Position numbers and translations under genes: made by a program. The notes under the pieces were generated by a model, which did no database searches, was not told the DNA's origin, and saw only the letters and a list, made by a program, of their open reading frames with translations. From Quisquiliibacterium sp. (GTDB lineage Bacteria > Pseudomonadota > Gammaproteobacteria > Burkholderiales > Burkholderiaceae_E), in NCBI GenBank assembly GCA_030830765.1, contig JAURMJ010000378.1, forward strand, positions 1 to 6,170: a DNA stretch of 6,170 nt. Direction: 5' to 3'. Every line of letters starts with the position of its first letter. The stretch's first letter is position 1. Shown here in pieces: positions 1-4,589 of the stretch.

Positions 1-329
1 ACGCAGCTGCCGTGCTGCCGCGCCCGCGCCATCGCCAGCTCCATGGCCTGCACCCCGGTGATCTGTCCGTAGCCCTGCTGTGCGTCGATGCTCAGCATGG
101 CGCCGCCGTCGAGGCTTAGCTTGATGCCGGTATTGGGCTTGAGGCCGCCTTCGAGGACGGCATCGACATAGCGCGGCACCATGCCCACGCCGTGCGAGTC
201 GTGACCACTCAAATTGGCCATCACCAGGTTGTCGGCCACCTGGGCCGCTTCGGCAGGCAAGCTGCCCGCTTTCTCAAGAATGCGGGCCACCTGAGCGCGC
301 AGGGTGTCGGCGGAAATGGTGTGGCTCAT
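1..329 (-). CDS. Ldh_2 (malate/L-lactate dehydrogenase) family oxidoreductase, N-terminal part
   Basis: This is the first 109 residues of an NAD(P)-dependent 2-hydroxyacid/2-ketoacid oxidoreductase of the Ldh_2 family, a Rossmann-unrelated fold that includes malate, ureidoglycolate and 2,3-diketogulonate reductases. The 3' part of the gene lies beyond the window edge. Seen in the translation: residues 41-48 read SGHDSHGV, followed by a PRY motif. This is the family's hallmark H-x-S-H-G region, which carries the catalytic histidine. A DAQQGYGQ stretch at about 82-89 is the usual next conserved block. The ATG at 329-327 is chosen because it gives the usual distance to the motif and follows the dehydratase stop by 16 nt. 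No strong Shine-Dalgarno is visible, so translation may be coupled to the upstream gene. Cytoplasmic. The substrate cannot be deduced; the neighbours suggest a sugar-acid-derived keto or hydroxy acid. Confidence 0.86.
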   Translation of the reverse strand, partial: MSHTISADTLRAQVARILEKAGSLPAEAAQVADNLVMANLSGHDSHGVGMVPRYVDAVLEGGLKPNTGIKLSLDGGAMLSIDAQQGYGQITGVQAMELAMARARQHGSC

Positions 330-345
330 GGGTGATTTGTCGGGC

Positions 346-1878
346 TCACATCACTGCGCCGACTTGCCAGGGTACGAATTCATTTTGGCCATAGCCGTGG
401 CGCTCGCTTTTGCTGGCCTGGCCTGAGGCGGTCTGCAGCATCAGCTCAAAAATGCGTTGCCCCATCTCGGCAATGCTGGCGCGGCCGTCGACGATTTCGC
501 CGCAATTGATGTCCATGTCCTCTTCCTGGCGCTGCCACAGCGCGGTGTTGGTTGACAGCTTCAGGCTCGGCGCCGGGGCGCAGCCATAGGCGCTGCCGCG
601 TCCGGTTGTAAAGCAAATCAGGTTGGCGCCGCCAGCGACCTGACCGGTGGCACTGACCGGGTCGTAGCCCGGGGTATCCATGTAGACGAAGCCGCGCGCG
701 CGCACCGCCTCGGCATATTCGTAGACCGCCTGCAAATTGCTGGTGCCCCCCTTGGCGACGGCGCCCAGCGATTTTTCGAGAATCGTTGTCAGGCCGCCAG
801 CCTTGTTGCCCGGCGACGGGTTGTTGTCCATGCTGCCGTCGTTACGCTCGGTATAGCCTTCCCACCACTTGACACGACGAATCAGTTTGTCGGCTACTTC
901 CTGGGACACCGCGCGACGGGTCAGCAGGTGTTCGGCACCGTAGATCTCAGGGGTCTCGGACAGAATCACGGTGCCCCCGTGTGCGACCAGCAGGTCGCAG
1001 GCTGCGCCCAGTGCCGGGTTTGCTGTAATGCCCGAGTAACCGTCCGAGCCACCGCATTGCAGGCCGATTGTGATGTGGCTGGCCGGCACCTTCGTACGGG
1101 TGACGGCATTAGCTTTTGGCAGCATCTCCTCGACCGCTGCGATGGCCGCTTCGACGGTCTTTCGGGTGCCTCCGGTGTTCTGGATGATCAGCGGCTTGAG
1201 CAGGGAGCCCTCGGCCATGTTCTGCGCCTGGAATAACGCATCCATCTGGTTGGCTTCACAGCCCAGACCAATGATCACGATACCGGCGAAGTTCGCGTGA
1301 CGGCAATAGCCGGCGATGGTCTTGCGCAGCAGGTCGATGCCAGCGCCTGCGCTGTCCATCCCGCAGCCCGATGAATGCGTGATCGGCACGATGCCATCGA
1401 CGTTCGGCCAGTCCTTCATACGCTCCGTCGTGAAATGTGCCGCAACCAGTTTGGACACCGTCGCCGAACAGTTCACGGTCGAGATCACGCCGATATAGTT
1501 GCGCGTTGCAACACGACCGTCGGCCCGAACGATGCCCATGAAGCTGGCCTGTTCGCTGACCGATGGGGTCGGTTTCTTGTCGACACCGACCGCATAGTCG
1601 CGCTCGAACATTTCAAAAGCCAGGTTCTGCGTATGCACATGCTGGCCGGGCGCGATGTCGCTCGTCGCGAAACCGATGATCTGGTTGTAGCGTTTGACCG
1701 GCTGACCCTTGGCAATCGCCTTGACGGCGACCTTATGGCCGGCGGGGATCGAGTCTGCGCAGCTGATGCCTTCAGCTTCGATGCGTGTGCCGGCCGCAAG
1801 TGGCCGGGCTGCGATCACGACATCATCGTCCGGGTTCAGGCGCAGGGTAGGGTTGCGGACCAGGGAGACAGTGGACAT
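346..1878 (-). CDS. UxaA/GarD-family sugar-acid dehydratase (altronate/galactarate dehydratase type)
   Basis: This predicted 510-residue cytoplasmic metal-dependent dehydratase removes water from an aldonate or aldarate to give a 2-keto-3-deoxy (or 5-keto-4-deoxy) acid. An N-terminal SAF domain spans about residues 10-88, with a Gly-His-Lys motif at 47-49. A linker follows, then the UxaA core: TRNY at 125-128, SGCGM at 170-174, GLGCE at 204-208, QCGGSD at 274-279, NPSPGNKAGG near 353-362, TTGRGS at 424-429 and MDINCG at 455-460. These blocks match E. coli GarD and UxaA in order and spacing, and the length is full. The family also contains D-arabinonate and L-fuconate/L-galactonate dehydratases, so substrate cannot be named from sequence. 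A TTG at 1890 would add four residues (five codons, the next being ATG), but the ATG at 1878 is preferred. It is preceded by only a weak GAG-type ribosome site. The Ldh_2 gene follows after 16 nt. Confidence 0.93.
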   Translation of the reverse strand: MSTVSLVRNPTLRLNPDDDVVIAARPLAAGTRIEAEGISCADSIPAGHKVAVKAIAKGQPVKRYNQIIGFATSDIAPGQHVHTQNLAFEMFERDYAVGVDKKPTPSVSEQASFMGIVRADGRVATRNYIGVISTVNCSATVSKLVAAHFTTERMKDWPNVDGIVPITHSSGCGMDSAGAGIDLLRKTIAGYCRHANFAGIVIIGLGCEANQMDALFQAQNMAEGSLLKPLIIQNTGGTRKTVEAAIAAVEEMLPKANAVTRTKVPASHITIGLQCGGSDGYSGITANPALGAACDLLVAHGGTVILSETPEIYGAEHLLTRRAVSQEVADKLIRRVKWWEGYTERNDGSMDNNPSPGNKAGGLTTILEKSLGAVAKGGTSNLQAVYEYAEAVRARGFVYMDTPGYDPVSATGQVAGGANLICFTTGRGSAYGCAPAPSLKLSTNTALWQRQEEDMDINCGEIVDGRASIAEMGQRIFELMLQTASGQASKSERHGYGQNEFVPWQVGAVM

Positions 1879-1971
1879 GGCGGTTCTCAAATAGATGGTG
1901 TTGCTGGATAACTGATCTTTTTCGGCAGCCCGTGATTCTGGATGATCCTGCCGTCATTGCTGATAAAAGAA

Positions 1972-1999
1972 CTCAAGGTAATCATCCGAATGCCTTGAG
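1972..1999. promoter_or_regulatory. 7-bp-arm inverted repeat upstream of the dehydratase gene, candidate operator
   Basis: CTCAAGG at 1972-1978 and CCTTGAG at 1993-1999 are perfect inverted arms separated by 14 nt, and a few inner positions also pair. Centre-to-centre arm spacing is 21 nt, two helical turns, which suits a dimeric regulator. It lies about 100 nt before the dehydratase start and just downstream of the possible -10 box at 2023-2028. No T-run follows on either strand, so it does not look like an intrinsic terminator. The regulator is unknown; the role is inferred from symmetry and position. Confidence 0.4.
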
Positions 2000-2022
2000 G
2001 TCAACGATCAGGACAATGCCGG

Positions 2023-2028
2023 ATTGTA
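2023..2028 (-). promoter_or_regulatory. Possible -10 box for the dehydratase/oxidoreductase gene pair
   Basis: Read on the minus strand this is TACAAT, five of six matches to the sigma-70 -10 consensus, in the 217-nt gap between the DHDPS-family gene and the dehydratase gene. The hexamer 17 nt upstream (TCCATC) is a poor -35, so this promoter would be weak or activator-dependent. The box overlaps a small inverted repeat, ACAAT-N5-ATTGT (2013-2027). Another, ATCAA-N6-TTGAT, lies just upstream at 2033-2048, a position that fits regulator binding. Confidence 0.3.
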
Positions 2029-2095
2029 GAGAATCAATCAGGTTTGATGGACTGTGAAGTCAGCGAAGCGTTTCGACAGAACGCGTTCAGCAGAA

Positions 2096-3004
2096 TCAGT
2101 CGATCATGCCGAGCAGGCGCGCATGCTCGTTCGCGATTCGCATCCCAAACTCAGTCGGCGCAAGCGCGGGATGGCGATCAAAGACTTGTCCCAGTCCCAG
2201 TCGGATGGCCGCGATGCGCTTTCCGTAACAGATCAGCGTCTCGAGCGACTGCATCGCGAAGACGATTGCCGGAAGGGTTCGGGCATAGTGTTCACGGGCC
2301 TGCTGCTGCTGACCCTGGGTCCAAAGTGAATGGACGCGTTGCTGATGATCGGCGGTATCGGGCGCGACGATCATGCCGGTGCAGCCGGCCTGCAGGTTTT
2401 CGATCAGTTCGAGACCGCCGCGTCCGTTAAGGACTGAAAGCCGACCTTGGGTTGCGGCAATCGTGCGCTCAATGATGATGCTCGAGGCCTCTCCCTTGAG
2501 CACCGTGAAGTTCGGGCGCAGGGTGGCCAGCTCGAGCAGGGCCTCAGTCGACAGGCCGATGCCCAGGTACTCGGGGGCGTTCTGAATGCCGACCGGCACC
2601 GGCAGGCCGTCCATCACCTGCGCAAAGAAATCAAAGTAAAAACGCTCGGGCTGCTGACCGGTGCTCGCGATCGGGGGCGGTTGCAGGATCAGCCAGCTGG
2701 CACCACGACGGATCGCGTATTCGGCCATTGAGCATTGCTGCGCAACGGTCTGGCCATGGATCGTGACTGCGAATGGAGTGCGCGAATCGAGATCTTCAGC
2801 CAGCCAGTCAATCAGCAGCTCACGTTCTTCGATCGACAGCTTGCTGACTTCTGTCGCCAGCCCGAGTATGGCGACCCCGGGTGCTCCCCATCCGACGGCT
2901 GCCAGGGCTTGCCGACGCATGGCCTGGCGATCGAGCCGGTTGCGGGCGTCGAAGAACGCAAACAGGATCGGCCAGATGCCCTGCATTGGGGACCGTGAAC
3001 GCAT
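2096..3004 (-). CDS. Dihydrodipicolinate synthase (DapA)-family lyase/aldolase, function unassigned
   Basis: This predicted 302-residue cytoplasmic class I (Schiff-base) aldolase/dehydratase has the DHDPS TIM-barrel fold. The family includes DapA, N-acetylneuraminate lyase, 2-keto-3-deoxygluconate aldolase and 5-keto-4-deoxyglucarate dehydratase. Lys170 (context TVLKGEAS) fits the Schiff-base lysine, and GRGGLEL at 194-200 fits the conserved Gly-rich loop near the barrel end. Two points are atypical. The usual tyrosine of the YN-P motif is replaced by Gln141 (context VGIQNAPE), and the GTTGE pyruvate-binding loop reads GLATE at 48-52. It is therefore unlikely to be the lysine-biosynthetic DapA. 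The start is uncertain: ATG 3004 gives 302 residues and ATG 2986 gives 296, closer to the family's usual N-terminus (MQGIWPIL). Neither has a clear ribosome site. The gene follows idnD by 26 nt, so co-transcription is likely. A role in cleaving or dehydrating the 2-keto-3-deoxy acid from the UxaA-family enzyme is inference. Confidence 0.92.
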   Translation of the reverse strand: MRSRSPMQGIWPILFAFFDARNRLDRQAMRRQALAAVGWGAPGVAILGLATEVSKLSIEERELLIDWLAEDLDSRTPFAVTIHGQTVAQQCSMAEYAIRRGASWLILQPPPIASTGQQPERFYFDFFAQVMDGLPVPVGIQNAPEYLGIGLSTEALLELATLRPNFTVLKGEASSIIIERTIAATQGRLSVLNGRGGLELIENLQAGCTGMIVAPDTADHQQRVHSLWTQGQQQQAREHYARTLPAIVFAMQSLETLICYGKRIAAIRLGLGQVFDRHPALAPTEFGMRIANEHARLLGMID

Positions 3005-3030
3005 CTGCGGGCGGGCGTCAGTCGAGCTGA

Positions 3031-4068
3031 TCAGGCGGGAACCAGATGAATCTTCATGCTGCGGGTTTTGTCCCGGGCCAGCTTGATCGCAGCTTCAGCC
3101 TGGGTCAGTGGTTGCGAGGCCGAGATGACCGGCCGCACATCAACGCGGCGCGTGGCAATCGCATCCACCGCATGCTCAAAGACATTGCCGAAGCGGAAGG
3201 ATCCGCGCAGGTCGATCTCGCGCTGCATGACCAGGTTGGCCGGCAGATGCATGCCCTCGGCGGGCAGCGTACCGACCTGTACGACTGTGCCGCCACGGCG
3301 CACTGTTTCCAGACTGGTGATCAGCGCCTGCGGAGCCCCTGAAACCTCGAAGCCGACGTCCGGCTCGCCGATGACATCCGACAGTCTTGTGCCCTCGGCG
3401 AGCTGGTCAATCCGCACGGTCTGATCGGCGCCAACCTGCCGGGCGACATCCAGCGGGTGATCGACCACATCGGTCACCGCGATGCGGCGTGCCCCCCCGA
3501 GCCTGGCCGCGATGACCATCATGCAGCCGATCGTGCCGCTGCCAGTGATCAGCACGGTCTTGCCGAGCAGACTGCCGGCCCGGTGTACCGAGTGCAAGGC
3601 GACCGACAGCGGCTCGGACATCGCGATCTCCTGCATCGAGACATCAGAGTCGACCGGAACGCACTGCTGCTCGGGCATCGTGAAATATTCGCGGAACATG
3701 CCCTGCATATGCGGAAACACACTGGCGCTGCCCAGAAATCGCATGTTTGTGCACAGGTTCTCACGCCCCTCGCGGCAACCCGCGCACTGGCCGCAGGCAC
3801 GGGACGGATTGATCGCAATCGGCTGGCCCGGCTTGACGCGCGTGACGCCCTGACCGACTGCGGCGACCAGCCCGGAGGCTTCATGCCCCGGGGTCAGTGG
3901 TTCGCGGATCCGAAAGCTGCCGACGCCGCCGTGGAAGTAGTAGTGCATGTCCGATCCGCAGATGCCGGCCGCGCCGAGGCGGACCAGCACCTCCCCCGGC
4001 CCCGGTTGTGGCATCTCGACTTCGATGACGCGCAGATCGTTGGCTGCGTAGACTTTGCATTCCAGCAT
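3031..4068 (-). CDS. idnD: L-idonate 5-dehydrogenase, zinc-dependent MDR family
   Basis: This 345-residue cytoplasmic medium-chain dehydrogenase is predicted to oxidise L-idonate (or a related hexonate) at C5 with NAD+. The N-terminal GroES-like domain has the catalytic zinc site: Cys37 (GICGSDMHYY), His62-Glu63 (GHE) and Glu152 in an EPL motif. The structural zinc cysteines are Cys92, 95, 98 and 106. The Rossmann domain begins at GSGTIG (176-181), and Asp200 after the second strand favours NAD over NADP. Similarity to E. coli IdnD is strong, including ICGSD-HYY, AINPS, MRF-GSA-FPH, FEVSG and LRGSFRF. L-galactonate and L-gulonate 5-dehydrogenases are close relatives, so the true substrate could be another hexonate. 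The ATG at 4068 is chosen for its AAGGAG ribosome site 5 nt upstream. A 67-residue upstream extension to 4269 is open but looks unlike the family. It is the first gene of the minus-strand cluster. Confidence 0.93.
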   Translation of the reverse strand: MLECKVYAANDLRVIEVEMPQPGPGEVLVRLGAAGICGSDMHYYFHGGVGSFRIREPLTPGHEASGLVAAVGQGVTRVKPGQPIAINPSRACGQCAGCREGRENLCTNMRFLGSASVFPHMQGMFREYFTMPEQQCVPVDSDVSMQEIAMSEPLSVALHSVHRAGSLLGKTVLITGSGTIGCMMVIAARLGGARRIAVTDVVDHPLDVARQVGADQTVRIDQLAEGTRLSDVIGEPDVGFEVSGAPQALITSLETVRRGGTVVQVGTLPAEGMHLPANLVMQREIDLRGSFRFGNVFEHAVDAIATRRVDVRPVISASQPLTQAEAAIKLARDKTRSMKIHLVPA

Positions 4069-4073
4069 GGCTG

Positions 4074-4079
4074 CTCCTT
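4074..4079 (-). promoter_or_regulatory. Ribosome binding site of idnD
   Basis: AAGGAG on the minus strand, 5 nt before the ATG at 4068, is a near-perfect Shine-Dalgarno. It decides the idnD start against the longer open frame that reaches 4269. Confidence 0.85.
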
Positions 4080-4125
4080 GTCCGCGCCAGATTGCCATGC
4101 ACTGAGGCGGTCTTAACGTTGACTT

Positions 4126-4142
4126 GTATGCTGGTAGTGTAC
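4126..4142. promoter_or_regulatory. Imperfect palindrome in the idnD leader, possible regulator site
   Basis: GTATGCTGGTAGTGTAC is a 17-nt imperfect dyad: GTA/TAC outer arms, CT/AG inner arms and three central bases. It lies about 58 nt upstream of the idnD start. Its size and T/A-rich edges resemble operators of GntR/FCD-type sugar-acid regulators, but the match is loose and no regulator gene is in the window. Confidence 0.2.
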
Positions 4143-4200
4143 GTGGATCGGGCTTACCTATCCCATCGATTCCTGGTCCGTCTGCGCCAGTCGGATCGAC

Positions 4201-4229
4201 AATTTCATGGCGACGAATTCCCCTGTCAG
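4201..4229 (-). promoter_or_regulatory. Weak candidate promoter for idnD
   Basis: On the minus strand, CTGACA (4229-4224, five of six to the -35 consensus) is followed after 17 nt by GAAATT (4206-4201, three of six to the -10). The -35 lies inside the palindrome at 4220-4232, which would suit repression. The -10 match is poor, so this is only a candidate. It would give a leader of roughly 125 nt before idnD. Confidence 0.22.
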
Positions 4230-4232
4230 GGG
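4220..4232. promoter_or_regulatory. 13-bp perfect palindrome, candidate operator
   Basis: CCCCTG-T-CAGGGG is a perfect dyad with 6-bp arms and one central base. It lies 152 nt upstream of the idnD start, between candidate divergent promoter elements, and overlaps the possible idnD -35. The one-base centre rules out a stable RNA hairpin at this exact symmetry, so a DNA-binding site is the likelier role. The binding protein is unknown. Confidence 0.35.
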
Positions 4233-4241
4233 CGTACTGCG

Positions 4242-4270
4242 TTGACTTACGGTGATGAGCAGACTTCATT
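4242..4270 (+). promoter_or_regulatory. Weak candidate rightward promoter
   Basis: TTGACT (4242-4247, five of six to -35) and TTCATT (4265-4270, three of six to -10) are separated by exactly 17 nt on the plus strand. It would give the ABC exporter a leader of about 310 nt, which is long. A nearer promoter was not recognised. Confidence 0.2.
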
Positions 4271-4443
4271 CAGAAAACACCAGCAGACTCTCGGCTGCGA
4301 TCAGGCGGTCGCACTGGGGTGCGCACAGCATGCCGTGCGCTGGCGATGTTGGCGGCTGGGGAATGATGAAGCTTCGCTTGCAGATTGCGAGGCCGCCTGC
4401 ATGGTCCGATTCCGGCGTTCTGGCCGGGTTCGCGAAGGTTGAT

Positions 4444-4474
4444 CAGATCTGCGGGTCAGATCCGAGCGCAGATC
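4444..4474. repeat. CAGATC repeat cluster with an 8-bp-arm inverted repeat
   Basis: CAGATC occurs three times in 31 nt (4444-4449, 4457-4462, 4469-4474), at steps of 13 and 12 nt. Within it GATCTGCG (4446-4453) and CGCAGATC (4467-4474) form perfect 8-bp inverted arms with a 13-nt loop. It lies 115-145 nt upstream of the exporter start, a plausible place for an operator or a leader hairpin. No T-run follows, so it is not a typical intrinsic terminator. Confidence 0.4.
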
Positions 4475-4521
4475 GGCCCCTGCATCGTGAGCTTGCAGCA
4501 ACTTCAGGCGTTGCGCAGTCC

Positions 4522-4546
4522 GGGCAGCTAGGGCAGCTAGGGCAGC
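4522..4546 (+). repeat. 9-nt tandem repeat, 2.8 copies
   Basis: Two perfect copies of GGGCAGCTA (4522-4530, 4531-4539) are followed by a partial third copy, GGGCAGC (4540-4546). The block ends 29 nt before the exporter's ribosome binding site. Exact period-9 repeats can change copy number by slippage, and the three evenly spaced GGG tracts could structure the leader. Neither effect is shown here. Confidence 0.6.
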
Positions 4547-4575
4547 CATACGGCGATGCACACCTTTTCTGCGGC

Positions 4576-4580
4576 AGGAG
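4576..4580 (+). promoter_or_regulatory. Ribosome binding site of the ABC exporter gene
   Basis: AGGAG is followed by 9 nt and then the ATG at 4590. This supports that start, which also places the N-terminal residues and first membrane helix where the family has them. Confidence 0.75.
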
Positions 4581-4589
4581 TGTGCCCAA

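Larger units (their letters stand above)
4069..4589. other. 521-nt divergent intergenic region, no convincing gene
   Basis: The region lies between idnD (leftward) and the ABC exporter gene (rightward). Open frames on both strands here lack family-like motifs, good ribosome sites and strong codon bias. It holds the idnD leader, the 13-bp palindrome at 4220-4232, weak divergent promoter-like hexamers around 4201-4270, and a GCGCAC/GTGCGC hairpin at 4321-4340. It also holds the CAGATC-repeat inverted repeat at 4444-4474 and the 9-nt tandem repeat at 4522-4546. No tRNA-like or known small-RNA structure was recognised. The length is generous for this compact region, which leaves room for a remnant gene or an undetected RNA. 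Confidence 0.6.

Noticed and set aside
1375..1911. 178-codon plus-strand frame opposite the dehydratase gene
   Set aside because: It is antisense to a full-length gene with all family motifs; its composition is typical of a shadow frame.
1999..2004. TTGACC on the minus strand considered as the -35 of a dehydratase promoter
   Set aside because: The hexamer 17 nt downstream is TTACCT, only two of six matches to the -10, and it falls inside the inverted repeat.
2079..2088. GAACGCGTTC palindrome just after the DHDPS-family stop, considered as a terminator
   Set aside because: There is no loop and no following T-run on the minus strand, and a single 10-bp palindrome is weak evidence for a site.
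4069..4269. 67-residue N-terminal extension of idnD in the same open frame
   Set aside because: It has no family resemblance, while the ATG at 4068 has AAGGAG at 5 nt and gives the normal IdnD length and N-terminus.
4321..4340. GCGCAC-N8-GTGCGC hairpin considered as a terminator or small-RNA element
   Set aside because: The 6-bp stem has no T-tract and no neighbouring transcript end; chance is plausible in GC-rich DNA.
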